Positions 17,060-24,904 of a DNA stretch of 64,000 nucleotides are shown one piece after another. Location: NCBI RefSeq assembly GCF_016807805.1, contig NZ_CP063362.1, positions 6,213,311-6,277,310 on the forward strand. The letters are read 5' to 3'. A program made the position numbers and the translations under genes. This DNA is from Xanthobacter dioxanivorans (GTDB lineage Bacteria; Pseudomonadota; Alphaproteobacteria; Rhizobiales; Xanthobacteraceae). Every line of letters begins with the position of its first letter. The stretch's first letter is position 1. A model generated the notes under the pieces. It saw only the letters and a program-made list of their open reading frames with translations, made no database searches and was not told the DNA's origin.

Positions 17060-17107
17060 TTGAACCCGATGTGTCATCTGTCATACATAGAAGCGACAAT
17101 TGACACA
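17060..17107 (+). promoter_or_regulatory. promoter/operator of Xre/ParS-RES pair 1
   Basis: TTGAAC (17060-17065) and ATACAT (17083-17088) are spaced 17 bp. An inverted repeat TGTGTCA (17070-17076) / TGACACA (17101-17107) brackets the -10 box and is a good candidate for the antitoxin operator. The ATG of the antitoxin is at 17119. Confidence 0.6.
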
Positions 17108-17118
17108 CGGAGCTTGCA

Positions 17119-17604
17119 ATGGCGATCGCGGCAAAACAGACCGTTCCCGAGGTGGCCCCGCGCGATCTGCAGAAGATCGCCGAACTGCTCGGCGGGGCCC
17201 GGGTGTTGTCGGGGCACGTCAACAGCGCCCTTGACGCCCATGAGTTGCTGCTGCGTGGCCTGCCAGCCTCTGCGCTGGATCACCTCGTGGGGCATCTGCG
17301 CGTCCTGCACAAGGCGGATTCGCTCGAGAAGGCGGTCGGCATGAGCGTGCGGACCTATCAGCGCCGGAAGGATACGCCCTCCAAGCCGCTGAGCCAGGAG
17401 CAGAGCGGCAGGGCATGGAAATTTGCGGAGATTCTTGCCAAGGCGACCGACGTTTTCGGCTCACAGGAGGAGGCCGAGCAGTGGCTGGAGCGTCCAGCGA
17501 TCGGGCTCGACCAGCGCCGTCCCATCGACCTGCTCTCCACGCCCGCGGGCATCGAGCTGGTCGAGGACTATCTCGTGCGACTTGAATACGGCGTCTATGC
17601 ATGA
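17119..17604 (+). CDS. Xre/MbcA/ParS-family antitoxin, pair 1
   Basis: 161 residues. The N-terminal half contains a helix-turn-helix (HLRVLHKADSLEKAVGMSVRTYQRRK), and the C-terminal half is the MbcA/ParS toxin-binding domain: WKFAEILAKATDVFGSQEEAEQWLERP, then LLSTPAGIELVEDYLVRLEYGVYA. This C-terminal pattern defines antitoxins of RES toxins. The stop overlaps the RES start by four bases (ATGA). It probably represses its own promoter through the palindrome at 17070-17107. Confidence 0.93.
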   Translation: MAIAAKQTVPEVAPRDLQKIAELLGGARVLSGHVNSALDAHELLLRGLPASALDHLVGHLRVLHKADSLEKAVGMSVRTYQRRKDTPSKPLSQEQSGRAWKFAEILAKATDVFGSQEEAEQWLERPAIGLDQRRPIDLLSTPAGIELVEDYLVRLEYGVYA

Positions 17605-18104
17605 CGCCGCTGCCGGGAGCGCTTGGCGGCCGTGAGCTTGTGGCATGGCGTCTCGACCAGGTGCGCTTTGCTTCCAGCTGGGACAGCGGTGAGGGCTCCT
17701 ACCGGGTTGGCGGTCGATGGAACAGCAAGGGCGTTCGCGCCGTGTACTGCTCTATCGATCCCTCCACAGCGATCCTGGAGGTGGCGGTCCACAAAGGGTT
17801 CAGAGCGCTCGACACGATCCCTCATGTGATGACGGCGACAATGGTGACGGACCTCACCAGCGTGCATGTCGTCGAGCCCGCCGACGTTCCCAACCTGAAC
17901 TGGCTGAGGCCCGGCATCCCGAGCGCAGGCCAGCAGGCGTTCGGCGACGATCTCCTGCACCGCCATCGCTTCGTGGTCATTCCGAGCGCCGTCTCCACGC
18001 ACAGCTGGAACCTGATCTTCATGGCGAGCAGCGCTGCAGGCGCCTATGCCGTGAAGCTTCAGGAAGCTTTTGCATTGGACACACGCCTGCATCCGCCCGC
18101 GTAG
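17601..18104 (+). CDS. RES-domain toxin, pair 1
   Basis: 167 residues. The conserved R, E and S positions that name the domain are visible: VGGRWNSKG (Arg), TAILEVAVHKG (Glu) and a later Ser in VIPSAVSTHSWNLIF. Characterised RES toxins degrade NAD+ by phosphorolysis or hydrolysis (MbcT) or modify Prs (ParT). It is coupled to the antitoxin by an ATGA overlap. This is one of three RES toxins in the element. Confidence 0.93.
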   Translation: MTPLPGALGGRELVAWRLDQVRFASSWDSGEGSYRVGGRWNSKGVRAVYCSIDPSTAILEVAVHKGFRALDTIPHVMTATMVTDLTSVHVVEPADVPNLNWLRPGIPSAGQQAFGDDLLHRHRFVVIPSAVSTHSWNLIFMASSAAGAYAVKLQEAFALDTRLHPPA

Positions 18105-18280
18105 GCGCCGAGGCCGCACAGTGTGCTCTCTTCTCCCGGTCGAACGGACCGGCGAGCCTAGGCCGAGGTGGCGCGAGTGTGGCCGCGGCAGAATGAGATC
18201 TCCACGACCACATCCTTCCGACGTTGGGAGGTTTGTGGCTGTCCGATCAGCATTTATACTGCCTTGCCCTTTGTGGTTAA

Positions 18281-19492
18281 ATGAAGGTGCATCCACCCAT
18301 GCGGCGGTTCAGGATTGGTGAATGGGCCTTCGATGAAGGCGCGCCGGAGCTTCAATCCGCGCTCGAGCAGGCCTATGAACGCAAGCAGCGGCCGCTCTGC
18401 CTGTGCCGGGAGACGCCCACCGCGATGTATATCGCGCGGAGCGACGGACAGTTCCTGGTCAAGCGCATGCCGCTGACGGGCCGCGATCACGACCCCTCCT
18501 GCCCGTCCTACGAACCGCCCTACGAGCTTTCGGGGCTCGGCCCCCTCATCGGCAATGCGATCCAGATCGACGAGGCGACCGGGACCGCCGTTCTCAAGCT
18601 CGATTTCTCGCTGACGAAGCGTGGCAGCCGGTCCGCGCCGGCATCCCCATCGGAGACATCCGACACGGTGCGGAACGAGGCCAGGAAGCTCTCGCTGCGC
18701 GCCGTTCTGCATTATCTCTGGGATGCCGCCGAACTGACGGAATGGACATCGCTATGGGCCGGCAAGCGCGGCTGGGGCAAGGTGCGCGCGAGCGTGATGA
18801 ATGCCGCAAGAGAAATGTCCGTGCGCGGCGGTCCGCTCAGCGACATTCTGTTCGTGCCAGAGGTGTTCCACGCCGACGACAAGGCTGCGATTGCGGCGCG
18901 GCGATCGCGGGCTCTATCCGGCGCCCAGGCGCCGGGCAACGGCCCGCAAAAGCTGATGATGCTGGTCGGCGAGGTGAAGGAATTCCCTGAGGCTCGCAAC
19001 GGCCGAAAGGTTGTGATCAAGCACCTGCCGGATTTCCCTCTGATGCTGGAGGAGGCGGCCTGGCGCCGGTTGAACAAGCGCTACGACCCCGAACTGGAAC
19101 TCTGGGACGCGAACGAGGAGACGCACGTCGTCGCGGTCGCGACATTCGGGATTTCAAGCGCCGGCGTTCCAGCCATCAATGAGATCGCCCTGATGGTGGT
19201 GACGGAGAACTGGATTCCCTTCGAGAGCGCCCACGAGCTGCAATTGCTCTCGCGCCTGGCAGGCCTACGGCGCAAGAGTGTCAAGGGATTGCGGTTCAAC
19301 CTCAGCCGGGATCAGCCGATCGTTTGCGTGACGCTCCCTGAGGGGCGCCCGTCGCCTGTCGCGATGTACATCGTCCCTGCGGGCGCCGACGAAGACTATG
19401 ATCGCATGCTGGCGGAGATGATCGACGCTCGGCCCGAGATGACACCCTGGATCTGGCGCACGGCTGACGGCGACATGCCACCCATGCCCTGA
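18281..19492 (+). CDS. DUF1173-family protein
   Basis: 403 residues. The opening MRRFRIGEWAFDEG, then RPLCLCRETPTAMYIAR, LVKRMPLTGRDHDPSCPSYE and PYELSGLGPLIGNAIQ, are hallmarks of DUF1173 proteins of rhizobial plasmids and integrative elements. The conserved Cys and His residues (CLC, HDPSC) could bind a metal. The start at 18281 and an alternative ATG at 18299 are both possible. It is monocistronic with a 177-bp upstream gap. Function is unknown for the family. Confidence 0.85.
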   Translation: MKVHPPMRRFRIGEWAFDEGAPELQSALEQAYERKQRPLCLCRETPTAMYIARSDGQFLVKRMPLTGRDHDPSCPSYEPPYELSGLGPLIGNAIQIDEATGTAVLKLDFSLTKRGSRSAPASPSETSDTVRNEARKLSLRAVLHYLWDAAELTEWTSLWAGKRGWGKVRASVMNAAREMSVRGGPLSDILFVPEVFHADDKAAIAARRSRALSGAQAPGNGPQKLMMLVGEVKEFPEARNGRKVVIKHLPDFPLMLEEAAWRRLNKRYDPELELWDANEETHVVAVATFGISSAGVPAINEIALMVVTENWIPFESAHELQLLSRLAGLRRKSVKGLRFNLSRDQPIVCVTLPEGRPSPVAMYIVPAGADEDYDRMLAEMIDARPEMTPWIWRTADGDMPPMP

Positions 19493-19580
19493 GGCGTTCA
19501 TCACGGGAATGAATCGGTCCCGCGGGATCGATTCATGGAAGTCGTTGGACGTTCTTTCCGTGAGACGTGAGACTTGCTCC

Positions 19581-19844
19581 ATGGAAAGAACGGCACCAGG
19601 CCCATTGCATCTCCGCCGCATCGATCCCGCACGGAACATGCGCCGGTTTTATACCCTCTCCCTCCAGCCGACCCTGTTCGGCGGGGCGACGGTCATCCGC
19701 AATTGGGGCCGGATCGGCACGAACGGCCAGTCGATGATGGAGACCTTCGATCAGCCGGAACAGGCTGAAGGCGCGTTCTCGCGCCTCGCCCGGACGAAAC
19801 GACGTCGCGGCTATGGCGACGCCGGCGTCAACGGAAACGGCTGA
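19581..19844 (+). CDS. WGR-domain protein
   Basis: 87 residues that are essentially one WGR domain: MRRFYTLSLQPTLFGGATVIRNWGRIGTNGQ, with the name-giving Trp-Gly-Arg in NWGRIG, and a C-terminal helix EGAFSRLARTKRRRGY. WGR domains bind DNA or nucleic-acid ends in PARPs, and stand-alone copies are common on rhizobial plasmids. ATG 19581 was chosen over an in-frame ATG at 19509 because the extra residues match nothing. Its 3' end overlaps the convergent PemK-like gene by 17 bp. Confidence 0.85.
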   Translation: MERTAPGPLHLRRIDPARNMRRFYTLSLQPTLFGGATVIRNWGRIGTNGQSMMETFDQPEQAEGAFSRLARTKRRRGYGDAGVNGNG

Positions 19845-20239
19845 CCTCGGTGAAGGCTTGCCGGCGGGCGATGAACCGGCGCAGCAGCGGCAGGAAGAAG
19901 GCCTTGCTGAAGCGGCCGATGGGCGGCTTGGGTTCGAGATAGAAGGACCCGCCGACAAGATCGGTGTTGAATTCGTCGAGGATGAGCCAGAGGCGCAGAT
20001 CGGCATCCAGCCCGGCACGGCGCCTTTCGATGGCCGGGATCTCGGCAAAGAACCGCGATGCTTCCGGCTCCTTGGTGGTGAACGGAAAGAAGAGCACTAG
20101 ATCGCCGGCCGGCCGGCCGATACGCACGCCGACGGCGACGGGCCGATCCTTACGGCCCTCGGTCTCGCCGGCATGCACCTGCCGCGCCCAGAGATAGGGA
20201 GCGGATGACGGTCGCGGTCTGTATGTCGTCGAAGCTCAT
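19828..20239 (-). pseudogene. PemK-like toxin-position gene with a frameshift near its 5' end
   Basis: The start at 20239 (MSFDDIQTATVIR) overlaps the antitoxin stop by four bases, but the frame is lost at the GGG run 20197-20199. One fewer base there joins it to YLWARQVHAGETEGRKDRP and the rest of the protein. The body (RPVAVGVRIGR, LVLFFPFTTKEP, RLWLILDEFNTD, SFYLEPKPPIGRFSKAFF) has the strand order of PemK/MazF-like toxins. Joined, it is about 136 residues. The second-gene position after a Phd-type antitoxin supports a toxin role. Family assignment is by pattern only and moderately sure. Confidence 0.55.
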
Positions 20240-20505
20240 GGCTTTCCGGCCTCATCCTCCCGCGCATAGGCGTCGACGGCATTCTTGAACTCTGCGAGAA
20301 GGCTGTCGGGCATGGTCTGGATGGTCCCCGCCGAGCGTGCGTCCGACTGGCGCATCAGCCGCTCGTAGTCCTCGATGTTGAGGAGCACGAGGCGCGGCTT
20401 GTTGCGCTGGGTGATTGTCACCGGCCGGCGCAGCGCCTCGGCGATGATATCGCCGGACTTGCGGGAAAGCTCGCTCGTTGAATAGAACCCACCTGAACGT
20501 GGCAT
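20236..20505 (-). CDS. Phd/YefM-family antitoxin
   Basis: 89 residues. FYSTSELSRKSGDIIAEALRRPVTITQRNKPRLVLLNIEDYERL is the classic Phd/YefM DNA-binding N-terminal domain; the acidic C-terminus would bind the toxin. I chose ATG 20505 (CAGGAGGTCGCC in front), not an upstream in-frame ATG at 20565. The next gene is coupled by an ATGA overlap. An AT-rich stretch at 20520-20560 likely holds the promoter. Confidence 0.9.
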   Translation of the reverse strand: MPRSGGFYSTSELSRKSGDIIAEALRRPVTITQRNKPRLVLLNIEDYERLMRQSDARSAGTIQTMPDSLLAEFKNAVDAYAREDEAGKP

Positions 20506-20636
20506 GGCGACCTCCTGAGATTGCTGCCTTTGCTGATATATACAGCATTGACCGCATTTGTGCAACGACGAGCCCTCCGAAGCGCCGTCGCCGACCAGGC
20601 GTGGCGCTCTGGACGGCGCGACATGGCGAAAGCTCC

Positions 20637-20801
20637 CTAGAAGGGAGGCTCGCCGCTGAGCAGGCCCTCCAGTTCGGCCCAGATGAGTTCGCGCTCCGCG
20701 AGAGCCATCTCCAGCTCGGCCTCGATCTCACGGCGCTCCACGGCGTCGACGGCGTTCCGCAGCTCGGCGCGCAGTTCCTCGATGTGCTGATCGATCGACA
20801 T
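20637..20801 (-). CDS. small coiled-coil protein, copy B
   Basis: 54 residues starting MSIDQHIEELRAELRNAVDA, then AEREL and ending LLSGEPPF; predicted to be one long charged helix. It is a paralogue of the product of 16437-16580, with identical residues over HIEELRAELRNAVDA. The upstream 186 bp are conserved between the copies. It lies between the Phd/PemK-like pair and a 65-residue protein. Function unknown. Confidence 0.6.
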   Translation of the reverse strand: MSIDQHIEELRAELRNAVDAVERREIEAELEMALAERELIWAELEGLLSGEPPF

Positions 20802-20987
20802 TGGTCGTCTCGTTGATGTTGGTGAAAGACGACACCGGCGGTCATGGCGGGCCGGAGGGATCAAGGAGCGCGAAGCGACCGCCGGAGCCGGCGAGTGGGG
20901 GAGCCGAAATGCGCCAGCATTTTGGGGGAACCGCTCGTCCTTGAGGCCTTCGGGCCGCCATGGCATCCTGGGACGATCTGAGCAGCC
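20802..20987 (-). repeat. conserved 5' leader, copy B
   Basis: Counterpart of 16581-16775. Shared blocks are in the same order: GTGAAAGAnGACnnCGGCGGTCATGGCGGG next to the gene on the plus strand, then an A-rich/T-rich stem around AAATGCGCCAGCATTT (20907-20922), GGAACCG, and GCCATGG with CTGAGCAG at the distal end. The conserved ATG here is out of frame with the downstream protein, so the match is not due to shared protein sequence. Likely an untranslated leader. Confidence 0.6.
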
Positions 20988-21015
20988 ATCCCCGCTCCCG
21001 GTTGTGCACCCGACA

Positions 21016-21048
21016 AGCCGGAAGCAGGTTCGATGCCTGCTTCCGGCT
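21016..21048 (-). terminator. strong stem-loop after the 65-residue gene
   Basis: Perfect 13-bp arms, AGCCGGAAGCAGG (21016-21028) and CCTGCTTCCGGCT (21036-21048), with a 7-base loop. It lies 20 bp downstream of the stop at 21068 on the minus strand. There is no T-run, so it may be a weak terminator or an mRNA 3'-end stabiliser. Confidence 0.45.
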
Positions 21049-21067
21049 GCGACACCGTGGGAGCCGG

Positions 21068-21265
21068 CTAGAGCACCTCGTCGACGATGCCGAGGGCATC
21101 CAGGCGAGCGTGATCCTTGATCGGAACCACTTCGTAGTCATCCGACATGAAGGTGTATTCGCCGCTCCAAACATCGCCGATCTCGGCCCATGTTCCGTCA
21201 GGCCAGACCGCGATGTCGTCACTACGGTGGACCTTTGCGCCTGTTAGATTTGTGGTGATGGTCAT
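21068..21265 (-). CDS. small acidic protein of unknown function
   Basis: 65 residues beginning [17 protein letters not shown], with several Trp and acidic residues ([38 protein letters not shown]). GAGGACACAC precedes the ATG. It stands alone between the small coiled-coil gene's leader and the DUF736 terminator. No family recognised. The compact Trp-rich composition looks like a folded single domain rather than noise. Confidence 0.55.
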   Translation of the reverse strand: MTITTNLTGAKVHRSDDIAVWPDGTWAEIGDVWSGEYTFMSDDYEVVPIKDHARLDALGIVDEVL

Positions 21266-21309
21266 GTGTGTCCTCCTGGCTGCGGCCGTTCGCTACCAAA
21301 AAGGCTGAA

Positions 21310-21331
21310 GGCCCCGCCTTGCGGCGGGGCC
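21310..21331 (-). terminator. rho-independent terminator of the DUF736 gene
   Basis: GGCCCCGCC (21310-21318) pairs with GGCGGGGCC (21323-21331) around a 4-base loop. On the minus strand, the direction of the DUF736 gene, it is followed by TTCAGCCTTTTT. Confidence 0.75.
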
Positions 21332-21345
21332 CTCTGGTCGGAGGC

Positions 21346-21660
21346 TCAGTCCCGGTTCGGCCGGGACCAGATCAGCTGGAGGCCTTCCTCGCCTTCCACC
21401 TCGATCAGGGTGGCGTAGATCGGGGCCGGGAACGAAGGGTCGTCGAGCTTGACGGAGAGGTAGTCGCGGTCCGTGTCCCGGGCAGTCTTCTGCCAGGCCG
21501 CGCCGAGCTCGACATTCGCGCCGGCGAAGATGCGGAAGTGGGGGCCCTTGTCGGACGGATTCTCGACGCGGACCAGCTTGGCCTTGATGTTGAGGGAGAG
21601 CGTCCGGATGGAGCCAACGAAGCCGTTGGTGGTGGTGGTGAAGGTGCCGATGGTCGCCAT
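21346..21660 (-). CDS. DUF736-family protein
   Basis: 104 residues. [71 protein letters not shown] and the final LIWSRPNRD are all diagnostic of DUF736, a small protein found almost only on rhizobial plasmids and integrative elements. Single-stranded-DNA or transfer-related roles have been guessed but not shown. It is monocistronic, ends at a good terminator, and follows a leader of about 480 bp that carries two palindromic elements. Confidence 0.95.
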   Translation of the reverse strand: MATIGTFTTTTNGFVGSIRTLSLNIKAKLVRVENPSDKGPHFRIFAGANVELGAAWQKTARDTDRDYLSVKLDDPSFPAPIYATLIEVEGEEGLQLIWSRPNRD

Positions 21661-21751
21661 TGTCTCATTCCCTTGGTTTTCTCGGGCCGCGCCCACCGCG
21701 ACCTCGATGGCGGTCGACAGACCGGAGGCGATCGACCCGCACCCCCGGGGT

Positions 21752-21775
21752 CCCCGTTGCGCGCGCGCAATGGGG
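21752..21775. repeat. short palindromic element, copy 1
   Basis: Core CCCCGTTGCGC-GC-GCGCAATGGGG: two 11-base arms with one G-T-type mismatch and a 2-base loop, flanked by GGGGT before and TGG after. It is one of three copies in the window sharing core and flanks. This one is intergenic. Confidence 0.75.
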
Positions 21776-21855
21776 TGGCTCGTTGGGCTGGAACGCAGTG
21801 GAGGGCGGCAGGGAGCGGCTTTCTTGTCGCGCGAGGAATGGCGGCGATCCGGGGT

Positions 21856-21879
21856 CCCCGTTGCGCTTGCGCAATGGGG
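21856..21879. repeat. short palindromic element, copy 2
   Basis: Core CCCCGTTGCGC-TT-GCGCAATGGGG with the same flanks (CCGGGGT before, TGG after) and the same orientation as copy 1, 104 bp away. Only the loop bases differ from copy 1. Confidence 0.75.
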
Positions 21880-22250
21880 TGGTCCCGGCAGGGGAAGAAA
21901 GCCGCTCCCGGCCGTTGCGGGGACAAGAGCGAGACGAGCGAAGCGAGATCGGCCTTCGGTCAGACCAGCTACATCGAGGACGCAGGTGGGTGTGCCCGTC
22001 GCGAAGACAACCGGAATGAAGGCACGCGTTTGCCTTGGCCGTTCAGCTCCAGCGACGGCCCGCGCCCGCTCACGACCTCGTCGACGACAAGGCCCCTCGC
22101 GCCAGCGCGATAAACCTCCCCACGATGTCAATCGGCGTGGAAACCTGACCCCCTATCGGCGCCGAATATTGACCCCGGCCTGGGGCATTGACCCCACTGC
22201 CGCGGAGCGTTGGTGTGGCGCAGCGGCAGTGGGGTCAATGGTGGCGGAGG

Positions 22251-22982
22251 TCAGGCGCGGTTCTTGAAACGCCAGCTCTCGTTTCCGGTCTCGACGATGT
22301 CGCAGTGGTGGGTGAGACGATCGAGGAGCGCGGTGGTCATCTTGGGGTCGTTGAAGACGCTCGGCCACTCGCCGAAGGCGAGGTTCGTGGTGACGATGAC
22401 CGAGGTCTGCTCGTAGAGCCTGCTGACGAGGTGGAACAGGAGCTGGCCGCCGGACTGGGCGAAGGGCAGGTAGCCGAGCTCGTCGAGGACGATGAAGTCC
22501 TTGCGGGAGAGATAGTCGGCCATGCGGCCCTGGCGGCCGGATCGGGCCTCGGCCTCCAGCTTGTTGACGAGGTCGACGACGTTGAAGAAGCGGCCTCTGG
22601 CGCCGCCTCGGATGGCGGACCGCGCGATGGCGATGGCCAGGTGGGTCTTGCCGGTTCCGGTCCCGCCGATTGGCACGACGTTGCGCTGGTGGGCGAGGAA
22701 GTTGCCGCCGGCGAGGTCGCGCACCAGGGTCTCGTTGATGGGGGTGTCGTCGAACACGAAGTCGTCGATGTCCTTGGCGAGGGGCAGCTTGGCGATGGTG
22801 ATCTGGTACTTGATGGAGCGGGCCTGCTTCTCGGATATCTCCGCCGACAAAAGGTCGCCGACGATGCGCTGCGGCTCATGCTGGCGTTTGACGGCGGTGG
22901 CGATGATCTCGTCGTAGGCGGCCTTCATGCCATAGAGCTTGAGCTCGCCCATGGCCTCGAGGATCTGGGAACGCTCCATCAT
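22251..22982 (-). CDS. istB: IS21 helper ATPase IstB
   Basis: 243 residues, full length. DnaC-like AAA+ ATPase: Walker [10 protein letters not shown] near residue 107, Walker [13 protein letters not shown] near 166, sensor region [12 protein letters not shown], arginine-finger region [11 protein letters not shown]. It loads on target DNA and directs the IstA transposase. Its start overlaps the end of istA by four bases (ATGA). The gene looks intact even though istA does not. Confidence 0.95.
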   Translation of the reverse strand: MMERSQILEAMGELKLYGMKAAYDEIIATAVKRQHEPQRIVGDLLSAEISEKQARSIKYQITIAKLPLAKDIDDFVFDDTPINETLVRDLAGGNFLAHQRNVVPIGGTGTGKTHLAIAIARSAIRGGARGRFFNVVDLVNKLEAEARSGRQGRMADYLSRKDFIVLDELGYLPFAQSGGQLLFHLVSRLYEQTSVIVTTNLAFGEWPSVFNDPKMTTALLDRLTHHCDIVETGNESWRFKNRA

Positions 22983-23860
22983 GGGGATCTCCTCAGCAGG
23001 TCGTATCGTGAGCAGTCGGCGCTCGGGGCATGGCGTAGGCGCAAGGCATCGGGCGTGATGATGGTGATGGGGGCTGCAGGCTCACGGCGTCGGGCGAGAA
23101 TGTTGAGGATCACGTCGGCTGAGTGGACGCCCTGGCCGAGAGCTTCGGCGCAGGCCGCATCGACCGCGGGCAAACCGTCGCTCAGCACGCTGGTGAGGAT
23201 GTCCACCATCTGCCGGTCCCCATCGGTGGCACCGGTGAGCTTGCGCCGGACGCGATCGAGGCTGGTGGGCAGAACCCAGTCCTTGAACGGAGCCCCGTTC
23301 CTGAGGGCGCCGGGCTTGCGCGCCAGCACCGGCACATAGTGCCAGGGGTCGAAGATGGTCTGGTCCCGGCCGAAGCAGCGCGGGTGGGACCCGACCTGCC
23401 GCCCATCCTGGCGCAGCTCGATCCGCTCCGCATAGGCCCGGACCTCGACCGGGCGTCCCACGGCGCTGGCGGAGACTGAATACCGGTTGTTATCGAAGCG
23501 GACCAGACAGGTCTTGGACACGGAGGCGGGCACGGAATGGAAGCCGTCGAACCGGCCGGCATAAGGCACCAGGGCTGGACGCTCCGCTTCGAAGGTCTGC
23601 CAGATGGTCTCCTCCCGCCGCTCGGGATGCGGGTGCCCCTTGGCGTAGGCGATGCACTGGTCCAGCAGCCAGGCGTTCAGCTCGTCATAGCTCTTCACCC
23701 GAAGCCGGGGGTGAAGAAGCGCTCCCGCACCAGGCCGACCTGGTTCTCCACCTGCCCCTTCTCCCAGCCTGAGGCCGGCGTGCAGGCCACGGGATCGACG
23801 AGAAAGTGGCTGCACATCTGGAGGAAGCGGCGATTATAGGCCCGCTCCTTGCCCCCGGGT

Positions 23861-23884
23861 CCCCATCGCGCCAGCGCGATGGGG
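23861..23884. repeat. short palindromic element, copy 3, inserted in istA
   Basis: Core CCCCATCGCGC-CA-GCGCGATGGGG with perfect 11-base arms, preceded by CCGGGT and followed by TTGG like copies 1 and 2. It sits inside istA: the codons for AIFVG and KERAYNRRF, adjacent in IS21 transposases, are 37 bases apart here. This shows the repeat arrived by insertion. Confidence 0.8.
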
Positions 23885-23983
23885 TTGGCCCACGAAGATC
23901 GCATCGACCGCGGTCTTCATGTTGTCGTAGATGCCGCGCGTGCAGCAGCCCTTGAAGAAGGCGAAGGCCCGCAGCCAAGTTTA

Positions 23984-24008
23984 CGCAGGCTGCGCACGCG
24001 CGCCTGCG
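23984..24008. repeat. second, unrelated palindromic insertion in istA
   Basis: Arms CGCAGGC (23984-23990) and GCCTGCG (24002-24008) around 11 bases, plus a tail reading AGCCAAGTTTA on the plus strand (23973-23983). The 36 extra bases add twelve codons including TAA between the codons for FDAH and RAFAFF of the transposase. Sequence differs from the other palindrome, so two element families hit the same gene. Confidence 0.65.
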
Positions 24009-24633
24009 TGGGCGTCGAACACCATCTCCTGCGTCTCGCGCGGATAGGCCCGCACGAACAGCATCCGCGAATGGCACAGCCGCACATGGGCGACGCGCAC
24101 CGACACCGTGGTGCCGTTGATCAGGACGATCTCGTGGCTCCAGTCGAACTGGTAGGCCTCGCCGGGCGCGAAGCTCAGGGGCACGTAGGCCGCAGCCGTC
24201 ATCGTCGCCTGCGCCCGCCGCCAGCCCTTGGCATAGCGGCGCAGCGCATCGTAGCTGCCCTCATACCCCTGGCTGCGCAGTTCCTCGAGATACGGACAGC
24301 GTCAGCCGCTCCCGCGCCGGCTTCCTCTCGTTGCCGGTGAGCAGCCCATCCAGGGCCTCCCGCCAGGGCCCGATCCGCGGCAGCGGCTGCACCTCCCGCT
24401 CGTAGCTGAAGGCCGTCGCTCCGGTCCGCAGCACCTTGCGCACCGTGTTCCGCGAGACGTGCAGCTCCCGCACGATCTCCTTGATGGACTTGCCGCGCAC
24501 GAAATGTTCGCGCCGGATCCGCGCAATCGTATCCACGCCCTTCATCCCCAGCCCGCCCGTCGCAACAAAACGACGGAGCATGAGCCAAGAGGGGGGTCAA
24601 AATTACACGCCGATCCCCCTCACAACGGGGTCA

Positions 24634-24904
24634 ATCTTCCATGCCGAAACACACCCACGAGGCCAACCCGACATCCGTGCTTCCTCTCGCAACCGATATG
24701 GCAGGATAGGGTCCGGGAAGTTCGCGCCAGGAGGTCGCGCGGCGTCCCTATCAAGCACAACGTCCGACTCCTCGAGCGACCGTCGTCACAGCTCGAAGGT
24801 GGGGGCAGCAGGACCAGCGATCCGGCGCCGCCGGGCGGCGAGCCCCATCGAGGGCGACCACAAGTCGGGCCTTCAGCCTTTCACCCCGGACGGCCGCGCC
24901 AGCG
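24634..24904. other. region without a recognised gene right of the IS21 element
   Basis: 270 bp between the IS21 right end and the PAPS-reductase-like remnant. No open frame resembles a protein. It is likely debris from the deletion that shortened the remnant. Confidence 0.4.

Larger units (their letters stand above)
21661..22145 (-). other. long leader region of the DUF736 gene
   Basis: 485 bp without a convincing gene between the DUF736 start and the IS21 end. It is rich in inverted repeats and holds two copies of the CCCCRTYGCGC palindrome (21752-21775, 21856-21879). Open frames here are low-complexity Arg/Pro/Ala. It presumably contains the promoter and an untranslated leader of the DUF736 gene. 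Confidence 0.45.
22979..24581 (-). pseudogene. istA: IS21 transposase IstA, interrupted by two palindromic insertions and frameshifts
   Basis: All parts of a roughly 500-residue IstA are present but in several frames. The HTH region (SIKEIVRELHVSRNTVRKVLR) is followed by a frameshift near 24295. The DDE residues are seen in EAYQFDWSHE, IYDNMKTAVDA and GWEKGQVENQV. A 36-base palindromic insertion with a TAA stop lies at about 23972-24007, directly after the FDAH codons. A 37-base insertion at about 23850-23886 separates AIFVG from KERAYNRRF. Removing both restores the normal protein locally. The start is at 24581 or 24545. Confidence 0.9.
22146..24633 (-). mobile_element. IS21-family insertion sequence, istA disrupted
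   Basis: About 2.49 kb with istA and istB on the minus strand. The ends carry inverted multiple TGACCCC repeats: TGACCCCC..TATCGGCG...TTGACCCC on the left and, read inverted, TTGACCCC...ATCGGCG...TTGACCCCC on the right. IS21 elements typically have such multi-repeat ends. The istA frame is broken at four or more places, so the element should no longer transpose by itself. Exact terminal bases are uncertain by one or two and no clear target duplication was found. Confidence 0.85.

Noticed and set aside
22188..23339. A 383-codon open frame on the plus strand across the IS21 element
   Set aside because: Antisense to istB and the istA end; Gly/Val/Glu-rich shadow.
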